This document shows positions 35,802 to 44,168 of a stretch of 52,892 bases of DNA, in pieces. Position numbers and translations under genes: made by a program. A model generated the notes under the pieces. That model did no database searches. It worked only from the letters and a program-made list of their open reading frames with translations, and was not told the DNA's origin. Origin of the DNA: an uncultured Neomegalonema sp. Lineage in GTDB: Bacteria; Pseudomonadota; Alphaproteobacteria; Rhodobacterales; Rhodobacteraceae. The stretch lies in NCBI GenBank assembly GCA_937957975.1, contig CALFFK010000119.1, positions 1-52,892 on the forward strand, in the 5' to 3' direction. Position 1 is the first letter of the stretch. Every line of letters begins with the position of its first letter.

Positions 35802-36689
35802 ATGAATGGGACAAATGTATCAAATGTGGTTCTGGAAAGGCTGGTGGATGAGCTTTCCTACCTGACACCGGAGGCACGTAAGGCGGCGACCTATGTGCTT
35901 GAGAACCCTCGTGACATAGGCATCTTCACTGTGCGCGAAATCGCCAAGGCAGCAAAGGTCAAGCCAAACACCGTGGTGCGCATGGCACGGCAGGTGGGCT
36001 TTGAGGGCTATGAAGATTTCCGCGCACCCTTTCGTGAAGCGATCCGACAGGGTGCAGCGGATTTTCCCGACCGCGCACGGTGGTTGCAAGGTATTCGCAA
36101 GACGGGCGATCTTGGTGGCTTGTATGCCGATATGGTTCGGGATGTGCTGGCTAATATTGAGGAGACCTTTGCCGGAATCTCTACCGGCGATCTAAAAGCC
36201 GCTGCTGAGGCCATATGGGCGTCCCGCAGTGTCTTTACACTGGGCGTTGGAGTGAACAATGCCAATGCGCGTAATTTCACCTATCTGGCCTCGACGGGCA
36301 TGAAGCAGTTCCATGCAATCCCGCGCCCCGGCTCTACGCCGGTGGATGATCTGGCTTGGGCTGACAAGCGTGACGTACTGATTGCGGTTACTTGCAAACC
36401 CTATCGATCCGAGGTGGTTGAAGCCGTCAAAATCGCGCGGGAGCAAGGTATGGCAATCATAGCCTTGTCCGACAGTCCCGCAAGCCCGATCATCCGCGAT
36501 GCAGACCATAGATTTGTGGTTTCCGTGGATACGCCGCAGTTTTTCCCTTCATCCGTCAGTATCATCGCGCTGTTGGAGGCGTTGCTTTCGTTCGTTATCG
36601 CGGTTGCCAGTGACGAGATCGTCGAGCGCGTCGAGACATTCCACAAGCGCCGCCATCAGCTCGGCCTTTATTATGAGGACAACACATGA
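35802..36689 (+). CDS. RpiR-family transcriptional regulator (HTH-SIS)
   Basis: The 295-residue protein has an N-terminal RpiR helix-turn-helix (FTVREIAKAAKVKPNTVVRMARQVGFEGYEDFR) and a C-terminal SIS domain (about residues 125-260), which normally senses a phosphosugar or a related metabolite. It stands between the two divergent arms and overlaps the oxygenase gene by four bases, so it probably controls both arms and itself. The start at ATG 35802 leaves 70 bp between the divergent genes. No strong ribosome-binding site precedes it. Confidence 0.9.
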   Translation: MNGTNVSNVVLERLVDELSYLTPEARKAATYVLENPRDIGIFTVREIAKAAKVKPNTVVRMARQVGFEGYEDFRAPFREAIRQGAADFPDRARWLQGIRKTGDLGGLYADMVRDVLANIEETFAGISTGDLKAAAEAIWASRSVFTLGVGVNNANARNFTYLASTGMKQFHAIPRPGSTPVDDLAWADKRDVLIAVTCKPYRSEVVEAVKIAREQGMAIIALSDSPASPIIRDADHRFVVSVDTPQFFPSSVSIIALLEALLSFVIAVASDEIVERVETFHKRRHQLGLYYEDNT

Positions 36690-37768
36690 GCGCCCCCGTC
36701 CGATCCTTGGAGGCACGGTATTATACCGATCCGATTGTCTTTCGTTTGGAGACAGAGGGTCTTCTGGCTAAGACATGGCAATTCGGGTGTCATGCTTCAG
36801 AACTTAAAGAGACAGGCGATTATGCAACCTTTGAGATTGCGGGCGAAAGCCTGTTCGCAATTCGGGGACGTGACGATAAAATCCGAGTTTTCTATAATGT
36901 CTGCCAACATCGGGCGCATCAGCTTGTGAATGGCACAGGACGTACGCGGGTTGTGGTCTGCCCCTATCATGCATGGACCTATGAATTGACCGGCGAGCTG
37001 CGCGCAGGTCCGAACATCAAGGCGGTTGAGGGTTTCGACAAATCGTCAATCTGCCTGACGGAAGTACGGGCGGAAGAGTTTCTCGGTTTTGTGTTTGTGA
37101 ATCTCGATCCACATGCCGCACCCATGGAAGAATGGTTTCCGCAGTCCCGTGCCGATTTGGAAGAATGGGTGCCGAACTGGGCTGATCTCAAGCCGCTGGA
37201 ATGGGTCGAGGTTCCCGAGAACTGTAATTGGAAAGTTTCTGTCGAGAATTATTCAGAATGCTATCATTGCTCGCTGAATCACCCGACCTTTGCGAATGGT
37301 GTGGTTAAACCCGAAACCTACGACATCCAACCCCAGGGGATGTGCCTGCGCCATACGACCGAGTGTCAAAACATTGAAGACATGACCTATGATATTCAGT
37401 CGGATTTTGCGCATCAGGATGAATATTCCAGTTGGTTTTTGTGGCCGATGTTTTCGTTTCAGGTGTACCCCGGCAATGTGCTGAATACCTATCACTGGCG
37501 GGCCGTTGATGTCGATCATGTGGTGGTTTGGCGGGGGTGGTATTCGATGAATGGAGCGGAAGACGAAAAGGTCCGACAGCTCGCAATTCAAGACCGTGAA
37601 ACGACCGTCGAGGAGGACATCTGCCTCGTCGAATCCGTCCAGCGCGGCCTCAAATCCCGTGGCTACAGGCCCGGCCCATTGGTCATAGACCCGTGTGGTG
37701 GTGTGAACTCGGAACATCCGGTCATGCATCTGCAAAAATGGATGCGGGAGGCGATTGATGAGCACTAA
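36686..37768 (+). CDS. Rieske non-heme iron oxygenase alpha subunit (quaternary-amine type)
   Basis: The 360-residue protein has the Rieske cluster ligands C73-x-H75 and C92-x2-H95 and a mononuclear iron site with E190 (bridge), H193, H198 and D310 (in VEEDICLVESVQ). The NYSECYHCSLNH segment is typical of glycine-betaine, choline, carnitine and stachydrine oxygenases, so N-demethylation or hydroxylation of a quaternary amine is the best guess. No reductase or ferredoxin gene lies next to it. The start overlaps the regulator stop as ATGA. Confidence 0.9.
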   Translation: MSAPVRSLEARYYTDPIVFRLETEGLLAKTWQFGCHASELKETGDYATFEIAGESLFAIRGRDDKIRVFYNVCQHRAHQLVNGTGRTRVVVCPYHAWTYELTGELRAGPNIKAVEGFDKSSICLTEVRAEEFLGFVFVNLDPHAAPMEEWFPQSRADLEEWVPNWADLKPLEWVEVPENCNWKVSVENYSECYHCSLNHPTFANGVVKPETYDIQPQGMCLRHTTECQNIEDMTYDIQSDFAHQDEYSSWFLWPMFSFQVYPGNVLNTYHWRAVDVDHVVVWRGWYSMNGAEDEKVRQLAIQDRETTVEEDICLVESVQRGLKSRGYRPGPLVIDPCGGVNSEHPVMHLQKWMREAIDEH

Positions 37769-38594
37769 TCTGGCAATGCCATCGCAATGGGCCGAAGCCC
37801 ACAAGCTGTTCCCGCATCAGGTCGGCTTTACCTGTCCACCTTTTGATTATGATGCGGCTCCGTCCGACTTTTTGCGGATGAGTCCCGAAAGCGTTGGAGT
37901 GCATGGCTGGATGCTGCATGTGCCGGACTATGTGCACGGTCTGGATCAACGCAAACAGAATTTCGGGATGCTTGAGGACTTCGTTCATTGCATGTCCCGC
38001 AACGGAGTAGATGTCTGCGGTCAGGTGGGGTCCAACTGGGTCCATGCCAGTGGTTTGGGAGCCGAGGGCATCAGGCAGCATTGCGCCGACCTGTCGGAGA
38101 AATACCAGACCCGCTTTCATATGGCGGGCTATGCGATGATCGAAGCCTTGCGCGCGCTGGACGTCGAAAAAGTCGCGCTGAACGGGGCATATCACTGGCC
38201 GGAATGGTGGCAGGGGACTGCGGGCTTCTTGCGGGAAGCAGGCTTTGATGTCCTGTGGGCTGGAAACTTCGTCGATCAGGGCTGGTTTCCCAGCCAGGAT
38301 GCCGTCAATGCGGAACGATGGGTTTTCGACGGAGATCTGGCAGAGCGCAGTTTTGCCTATGTTGCCGAACAAGCCCCGAATGCCGATGCTTATCTTATCA
38401 ACGGCATGTGCAATTTTCGCAGTGGTCCCGATGGCTTGCCGCAACGTCCGTTACATCTGGCAAGGGGTCTGGAGACGATGCTGGGTAAACCTGTCGTTGG
38501 TCACGACATCGCATTGTATTGGCGGATTATGAAAGACCTCGGCATCGCGCCAACTACCCGGCAAGGCAAGTTGTTGGAGAGCCTTCATGCATAA
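37758..38594 (+). CDS. Divergent maleate isomerase/arylmalonate decarboxylase-like protein
   Basis: The 278-residue protein has the fold signature of the maleate cis-trans isomerase family (VEKVALNGAYHWPEWW; C-terminal PVVGHDIALYWRIMKDLGI). At the site of the first catalytic Cys it reads QVGSNW, giving Gly, and at the second it reads INGMCNFRS, with a Cys shifted by one place. Arylmalonate decarboxylase also has Gly plus one Cys, so a decarboxylase is possible. The ATG at 37758 lies within the oxygenase 3' end (11-nt overlap). Confidence 0.75.
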   Translation: MSTNLAMPSQWAEAHKLFPHQVGFTCPPFDYDAAPSDFLRMSPESVGVHGWMLHVPDYVHGLDQRKQNFGMLEDFVHCMSRNGVDVCGQVGSNWVHASGLGAEGIRQHCADLSEKYQTRFHMAGYAMIEALRALDVEKVALNGAYHWPEWWQGTAGFLREAGFDVLWAGNFVDQGWFPSQDAVNAERWVFDGDLAERSFAYVAEQAPNADAYLINGMCNFRSGPDGLPQRPLHLARGLETMLGKPVVGHDIALYWRIMKDLGIAPTTRQGKLLESLHA

Positions 38595-39330
38595 GATTAT
38601 CGCCCTTTGGGCCATTCCACGCTCCACCTCCACCGCTTTTGAATGGATGATGCGCCAGCGGGGCGATCTCGATTGCCTGCATGAACCGTTTGGGGAGGCC
38701 TGGTATCAGGGCGAAAATCCGCTTTGGCCACGCTATGTCGAGGGCGAAAAAACGACACCGGGCCTGACAATCGAAAGCGTTTGGGAAGATATCAAGATCC
38801 GTGCGCAGAATGGCCCGGTATTCCTCAAGGACTTCCCCCATTACATCAATCACATGTGGACGCCGGATTTTTTGTCAGGTTTCACCCATGCCTTCCTGAT
38901 CCGTGATCCGGCCAAAACGATTTCGTCCATGCATGACAAATGGCCGGATTTTGATGAGCTTGAAGTTGGCTTTCCCGAACAGCGCGCGTTGTTTGATCTG
39001 TTGACCGCGCTTAACGGTATGCCGCCCCCTGTTATCGACAGCGACGATCTGCTGGAAGATCCCGCGCACATGGTCGCGACGTTTTGCGATGCTGTGGGCA
39101 TTGATTTCTTACCGGAGGCGCTGAGTTGGGAGCCGGGTGCGGATACGGGCGATTATAGCTGGTGGGACGGGGGCAGCTTCCATGCAAATCTGCGCGCCTC
39201 TACCGGACTGAAACCGCAGGCCCGTCGCTACGTTGAGATACAAGACGCTCCGGAACGGGTTCGCCGTGTCCATCGGCGCATGAGGCCGCATTACGATCAT
39301 CTTTATCAATACCGGATCAAGCCTACATGA
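38587..39330 (+). CDS. Sulfotransferase-fold protein
   Basis: The 247-residue protein begins with IIALWAIPRSTSTAFEWMM, the 5'-phosphosulfate-binding loop of the sulfotransferase family, and later has FLIRDPAKTISSMHDKW, matching the 3'-phosphate-binding strand-loop. Cytosolic sulfotransferases use PAPS, but many bacterial members of this type are of unknown activity. Its place at the end of an oxygenase operon is unusual. It overlaps the previous gene by eight bases. Confidence 0.78.
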   Translation: MHKIIALWAIPRSTSTAFEWMMRQRGDLDCLHEPFGEAWYQGENPLWPRYVEGEKTTPGLTIESVWEDIKIRAQNGPVFLKDFPHYINHMWTPDFLSGFTHAFLIRDPAKTISSMHDKWPDFDELEVGFPEQRALFDLLTALNGMPPPVIDSDDLLEDPAHMVATFCDAVGIDFLPEALSWEPGADTGDYSWWDGGSFHANLRASTGLKPQARRYVEIQDAPERVRRVHRRMRPHYDHLYQYRIKPT

Positions 39331-39444
39331 AGACTTGTTTGCGAAGGGCAGATCGTTATCTGCGGCTTGAACCATCGATCCGTTGGCGGAAATTCGCCTG
39401 AAGAATTGCCGGCTGAAAGGTTTTGCGCACCCCGACTATCGCGT

Positions 39445-40329
39445 TCAGATGCGCTCAAGTTTCCAGTCAGGTAAAATCCCACAATCCCGTGCGAATGCTT
39501 CTGCATCCAGCCCGGCATACAACCCATCGCGAGTGACTAGCACGGTGCGCCAGCCTTGTGCGGCGGCTCCCAGAATATCCGTGTGCAAGGTATCGCCGCA
39601 CATCGCGATGCGGTGCGGTGCGGTGCCGTGTAATGTTGCTTCAGCGAGGGTGTAGACTTCCCCGAATGGTTTACCGAAGAAGCGCACTTCTGATGCCGTT
39701 AGATCAGCGATCAGATGCCCAAAATACCCCGGCTCGCGCGAAAAGCCATCATCGCGCGGCGCGGCAAGGTCGGCGTTGGCGATGAATAAAGGGCGGGGTG
39801 TCATGCGCAGGGATGCCTCCAGCATTGCGTGGCGGGCAGGGGTCCAGTCAGCTGTAGACAGGAACAGGAAAGCCTCCGCATCATCGAAATCCTGTTGATT
39901 GTCCCGCAGGCGCGTAGCCGGGGCGGGAACATCTTCAAGCGTATCTGCCTCCGCTGCGATGATACCCCACTGGTATGTGGGCAAATGGTGCAATGTAGCA
40001 TCCCGGCTCGTAATAATCTCATCATCCGCAAGGCGTATGCCAAGGCGTCTAAATTTGGCTATTGTGCCTGCCCGGTCATAGCTTGCGGCGTTGGTCAAAA
40101 TGCGGATGGCACAGCCTTTCGCCCGCAACGCGTTGAGCCGTGATGCGGCCCCCTCTATGGGCGTTTCACCGACATTGAGCACTCCAAAAGCGTCGAAGAC
40201 AAAGGCGTCGATTTCATTGGCGATGTCCATCAGCGAGTCGATTACACATACGGAACCCGCCGCCGTAGCGAACGGCAGGCGATGGCGCACTTCTTCGTAG
40301 CGGGCGTGGATGTCATGCGCGGTTTTCAT
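39445..40329 (-). CDS. HAD-superfamily (class IIA, NagD-like) phosphatase
   Basis: The 294-residue protein has the nucleophile motif FDAFGVLNVGETPIEGA, the Ser/Thr motif RILTNAA, and motifs III/IV at GKPFGEVY and MCGDTLHTDI. This class hydrolyses small phosphate esters such as glycerol phosphate or pyridoxal phosphate. The start is the ATG at 40329 (MKTAHDIHARY), overlapping the Nudix stop as ATGA. It is the last gene of a minus-strand set of phosphorus-related genes, so it may release phosphate from the imported compound (inference). Confidence 0.85.
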   Translation of the reverse strand: MKTAHDIHARYEEVRHRLPFATAAGSVCVIDSLMDIANEIDAFVFDAFGVLNVGETPIEGAASRLNALRAKGCAIRILTNAASYDRAGTIAKFRRLGIRLADDEIITSRDATLHHLPTYQWGIIAAEADTLEDVPAPATRLRDNQQDFDDAEAFLFLSTADWTPARHAMLEASLRMTPRPLFIANADLAAPRDDGFSREPGYFGHLIADLTASEVRFFGKPFGEVYTLAEATLHGTAPHRIAMCGDTLHTDILGAAAQGWRTVLVTRDGLYAGLDAEAFARDCGILPDWKLERI

Positions 40330-40817
40330 CTGTGTTCGGCCATGAGCTGACGATCGAACAAGGTGCAGAGCATGGCCATGTCTGATTGTGACAGCAATGC
40401 AGCGGCTTCGGCAGCAGTGACCATGCGACGTTGGCGCTCCTGATTTTCCTGCCATTCCGGCATGAGCCGGTCGATCCTGACCGGGTAGAGCACGATGTCC
40501 AATGGTTGCACCCAATCCGAGCGAAACTTGAGACTGCGGTAGCGCCCGATCTCTTTTGGTAAACCAGTGCCGATTACGCCCGCTTCCTCAAACGCTTCGC
40601 GGGCGGCGGTTTCCCAACCGTTTTCGCCTTTATCCGGTTGGCCCTTTGGAAAAATCCACCTCCCTGTCCGACGCGAGGTGATGATTAGATAGGTTGGCTC
40701 TCCCCGGTCAAAGAGGTAGGCGAGCGCCGCGAATTGCAAGGCTTCGGGTTTTGTTCGCAACCCTTTGTCAGACAGGTTTTTCGTGTCAGGTAGGGTCGTC
40801 TCTTGTGAGAATTTCAT
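40326..40817 (-). CDS. Nudix hydrolase
   Basis: The 163-residue protein has a perfect Nudix box, G59-x5-E65-x7-R73-E74-x2-E77-E78-x-G80, which binds the metal that cuts diphosphate bonds. The SLKFRSDWVQPLDIVLYPVRI stretch is like the diphosphoinositol-polyphosphate/diadenosine group, but the substrate is not fixed. Both ends overlap neighbours as ATGA, coupling it to the Na/Pi cotransporter and the HAD phosphatase. Confidence 0.92.
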   Translation of the reverse strand: MKFSQETTLPDTKNLSDKGLRTKPEALQFAALAYLFDRGEPTYLIITSRRTGRWIFPKGQPDKGENGWETAAREAFEEAGVIGTGLPKEIGRYRSLKFRSDWVQPLDIVLYPVRIDRLMPEWQENQERQRRMVTAAEAAALLSQSDMAMLCTLFDRQLMAEHR

Positions 40818-42502
40818 CGGCCCGTCACCCCCCCGCTCATGTCGCCGCCGGCAAGCCGACTTTCCAGAAGCTCCCCTGACTTTGACAGGATTGGATAGGC
40901 GATCATCGAAAAGGATGTGTTCACCTGCTTCAGGGCGCGCAAGGTTTCCTGGTGGATATTACTGGTTTCGATGCTCTCGACCAATCCCTCTTGTAACCGT
41001 CCCAAATGATGGCGCTGGAGCTGTTGCTCGATGTCGCGCACTTCATCCTTTGCGGCGATCAGTTCGCGTGCAGCATCGGGGTTTTGGGTCATCAGCACAT
41101 TGAGGCCGAGTTGTACGTTCGAGAGGACGCGGTCGTGGAAATCAGTAATTTCCTCGCGCCCTTTGGTTGAGAACGCCTTGTTCCCGCGTTGAAGCCTATG
41201 CGCGAGAGTTACCATTGTTTGGGCAATCATGGTTGATGCGGCTTCGAGGTTTGCGGCCAGGGAGGCATGGTCCATCGAATTCCGGCTTTCGTCATCGTTG
41301 AGCGCCTTCCGATGCAATCGGGCAAGGTAGAGCTTTAGATCGAAGTGCATCTTGCGGATTTCACGATCCTTTTCCTCAATCGCCTTCGCCAATGGCTCAT
41401 CCCATGTGGTGTAAAGTGAGTCGATGGCGCGCAGCATCGTTTCGACCTGTTGTCCAATTGCCAGAATTTCTCGCGATGAGCACGCCAATGCTTGCGCTGG
41501 TTTCTCAAGTGCGGCCTCGTTGAGGGCGGACATCATTCCCAGTGTCAAACTATGATCGCGCGGTTCAGGAAAATTCGTTTTGAGGGCCCGCTCGATGCCC
41601 CCGAGCATTGACAGGGCCAGCAATGCGAGGGCGACATTGAAGATGAGGTGCAGATTGACAATGCGGCTTGCATCCGTTTGCCCCAGCCACGAAATTGGAT
41701 AGTCAAACAGCGTAAGTGCCACAAGCAACAACGCTGCGCTGCCGCCTCGCAATACCAGATGCGCGGTTATGATACGCCGCACTTTGTGCGAGGCTTTCAA
41801 CGTCAGGGTATAAGCAATGAAAGCACCACCCAGATTGGCCCCCAGAACAATGGGAACGGCGGCGAAAACCGGTAACAATCCTTGTGCCACAAAGGCGAAG
41901 ATCAGCAGGACTGCGGCAACACTGGAATGCATGACCCACGCGAACAGCGCGCCGATAACAAATGCGGATATGGCGTCTTGCCCCAGATATTGCATCGCCG
42001 CGAGTAAGCCGGGGCTGTCGGCCAATGGCACGGCCGCTGCGCGGATCATATCGAGGGATACGAAAACAAGGGCGAGGCCGATCAGAATACGCCCAATCTG
42101 CCGCGCACGGGCCGTCGGCGTTTTGAGAAACAGGAAGACACCTGCCAACAGCAGGGCAGGGATCATAAATTCTTGTCGTTGCAGCAAAAACTGGATGATC
42201 AACGCCGAACCGACATCGGCCCCCAGTAGCATCGCCAGCGCCGCGCTGGTCGTCACTACACCCGCTGAGGCAAAATTTGTGACGAGAATGGCCACAGCAG
42301 TCGAGCTTTGCAGCAACAGGGCAGCCCCCGCTCCGCTGAACGCCGCGAGGGGACGGCTACCTGCCGAGCGCCGCAACCACCTGCGCAATTGATGCGAGAA
42401 GGCGCGTTCAACCCCCGTTCGCACGAGCCGTACAGCCCAAAGCAGCAGCGCAACCGCGCCAGCTATCGCTATCGCGAATTGCAGTAATTGCTGTTCCGGC
42501 AC
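40814..42502 (-). CDS. Na+/phosphate cotransporter (NptA-like) with PhoU domain
   Basis: The 562-residue protein has two inverted membrane repeats with QSSTAVAILVTNFASAGVV and MHSSVAAVLLIFAFVAQ (each QSS/HSS motif marks the phosphate-sodium site), then a helical PhoU-like region from about residue 330. It moves phosphate with sodium, for import or as an export valve. Upstream is the phosphodiesterase gene (54 bp gap), and downstream are Nudix and HAD phosphatase with overlaps, a phosphorus-handling neighbourhood. Confidence 0.92.
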   Translation of the reverse strand: MPEQQLLQFAIAIAGAVALLLWAVRLVRTGVERAFSHQLRRWLRRSAGSRPLAAFSGAGAALLLQSSTAVAILVTNFASAGVVTTSAALAMLLGADVGSALIIQFLLQRQEFMIPALLLAGVFLFLKTPTARARQIGRILIGLALVFVSLDMIRAAAVPLADSPGLLAAMQYLGQDAISAFVIGALFAWVMHSSVAAVLLIFAFVAQGLLPVFAAVPIVLGANLGGAFIAYTLTLKASHKVRRIITAHLVLRGGSAALLLVALTLFDYPISWLGQTDASRIVNLHLIFNVALALLALSMLGGIERALKTNFPEPRDHSLTLGMMSALNEAALEKPAQALACSSREILAIGQQVETMLRAIDSLYTTWDEPLAKAIEEKDREIRKMHFDLKLYLARLHRKALNDDESRNSMDHASLAANLEAASTMIAQTMVTLAHRLQRGNKAFSTKGREEITDFHDRVLSNVQLGLNVLMTQNPDAARELIAAKDEVRDIEQQLQRHHLGRLQEGLVESIETSNIHQETLRALKQVNTSFSMIAYPILSKSGELLESRLAGGDMSGGVTGR

Positions 42503-42556
42503 CGTGTCTTTTCCCCTTCTCTGATTTGCAAGTATTAGCGGTTTTTCTTGATCAAG

Positions 42557-43354
42557 TTATTTAAATGGATATGGCCCTTGGCCAGAGGTCGGAGGTACAG
42601 CAATCGTGCGGAACCCCGCTTTGAGATCATGTAGCAAAAAACCGCCAGGACTGTCGAAAAATCCGGTCGGAGCATCCGCGCGAAAGTCGATGTCGAAAGT
42701 GCTGCAAACGGCTGGTGCAGAGATTACAGGGCATCCGCCTACAGAAGAAAATTGTACGTGGTGGATATGACCACAGACAAGCCGAATGTCACGACTTGAA
42801 CGGCGCAGGACTTCCGCGAGTTTATCTGTGCCTGACAGGCCAATGGTGTCCATGAACCCAATTCCGCAGGAAAACGGCGGATGATGAAGTGCAACAAGTA
42901 TCGGAAAGTCTGGAGCCATCTCCAACGCATCCGCAAGAAATTCAAGGCTGGCTTTGCCGAGTGTGCCTCCCCCTTCACCTTCCACGAGGGTATCCAGTCC
43001 AATGATCCGCAGGCCGGGCAAGTCGCTGATCCAGTTGAGTGGCCCTGTTTTTGGCATCAACCCCGTATCATCAAAAGCCGCCCGCATCGACTCGCGCACG
43101 TCGTGATTGCCGGGGATTGCCAGAATGGGAAGGTCGAGCGGGGCAATGATCTCGCGGAATAGCGCGTAGCTTTCGGGTGCACCGTCATCGGTTATGTCTC
43201 CAGTGACGAGCAGTGCAGCGATAGGCGCCACTTTTGGGCGCAATTCCATGATCCGCGCGACCGTGTTCTCCAACGTCGCTGCCGTATCCAAACGGCCTGA
43301 GACGAGGCCGGGACGGGCGACGATATGGGGGTCGGATATCTGGACTAACCTCAT
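42557..43354 (-). CDS. Metallophosphoesterase (GpdQ/CpdA-like phosphodiesterase)
   Basis: The 265-residue enzyme has all metal motifs of the calcineurin-type family: DPH, GDITDDG, GNHD, HHPP and GHIHH. Members include cyclic-nucleotide and glycerophosphodiester phosphodiesterases. Next to a Ugp-like importer, a glycerophosphodiesterase is the best guess (inference). The start is at the ATG at 43354 (MRLVQISDPHI); the longer upstream extension is not family-like. The gene follows the permease gene 13 bp downstream. Confidence 0.9.
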   Translation of the reverse strand: MRLVQISDPHIVARPGLVSGRLDTAATLENTVARIMELRPKVAPIAALLVTGDITDDGAPESYALFREIIAPLDLPILAIPGNHDVRESMRAAFDDTGLMPKTGPLNWISDLPGLRIIGLDTLVEGEGGGTLGKASLEFLADALEMAPDFPILVALHHPPFSCGIGFMDTIGLSGTDKLAEVLRRSSRDIRLVCGHIHHVQFSSVGGCPVISAPAVCSTFDIDFRADAPTGFFDSPGGFLLHDLKAGFRTIAVPPTSGQGPYPFK

Positions 43355-43367
43355 ATACGCGCCTCCC

Positions 43368-44168
43368 TTATTTGATACCGGCACGCAGGAATGCCTGCAC
43401 AAACTGGCGTTGGAACAGCAGAAACGCGATTAGTAGCGGGGCGACTGACATCAATGTTGCCGCTGAGATCACGCTGATATCGACTCCGTTCTCAGGCGCG
43501 CCGAAGATCGAGAGGCCCACAGTCAGGGGGCGCGTCTCAGGCGAATTCGTCACGATCAGGGGCCACAGGAAATTGTTCCAGTGGGTCGAGACAGAAACAA
43601 GCGCGTAGGCAAGATAGGTGGGCTTGGCCAGCGGTACGTAGACCCGCCACAAGATACCGAGTAGCCCGCACCCCTCGATCCGCGCGGCTTCATGCAATTC
43701 AATCGGCACTGATTTGAACGCTTGCCGCATAAGAAAGATGCCAAAGGCGCTGGCCATATAGGGCATTCCAACGCCAAGGATCGTATCGAACAGACCGAGC
43801 CGCGAAACCATCGCGTAATTCTCTACGATCAGCACTTCAGGCAAAATAAATAACTGCATCAGAACGAGGATAAATACGAAATCCTTACCTGGAAATTCCA
43901 GTTTTGCGAAGGCGAATCCGGCCAATGTCGTCAGGATGAACTGACCGATCAGGACGGTTGTGACGAGCAGGAACGTATTGATAAAATACTGAAACCATGG
44001 CGCACCTGCCCAGGCAGTGCGGAAATTATCGAGCGTCCACGGTGATAGCAGCGTGAAGTTCACTGCATCTGATGTGCTGTGAAACGCCGCCCATACTGCG
44101 AAAAGCAACGGCGAGACCCAGATTACCGCGAGTAGCACCGCGCCGATTGTGTCTATGCGGTTGCTCAT
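43368..44168 (-). CDS. ABC transporter permease, UgpE-like
   Basis: The 266-residue inner-membrane protein has about six helices and the ABC-interacting loop EAARIEGCGLLGILWRVYVPLAKP (EAA motif). It is a CUT1-type sugar or sugar-phosphate permease, paired with the next gene. Its start overlaps the stop of the upstream permease as ATGA. The Ugp assignment rests on the set of genes, not on this protein alone. Confidence 0.9.
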   Translation of the reverse strand: MSNRIDTIGAVLLAVIWVSPLLFAVWAAFHSTSDAVNFTLLSPWTLDNFRTAWAGAPWFQYFINTFLLVTTVLIGQFILTTLAGFAFAKLEFPGKDFVFILVLMQLFILPEVLIVENYAMVSRLGLFDTILGVGMPYMASAFGIFLMRQAFKSVPIELHEAARIEGCGLLGILWRVYVPLAKPTYLAYALVSVSTHWNNFLWPLIVTNSPETRPLTVGLSIFGAPENGVDISVISAATLMSVAPLLIAFLLFQRQFVQAFLRAGIK

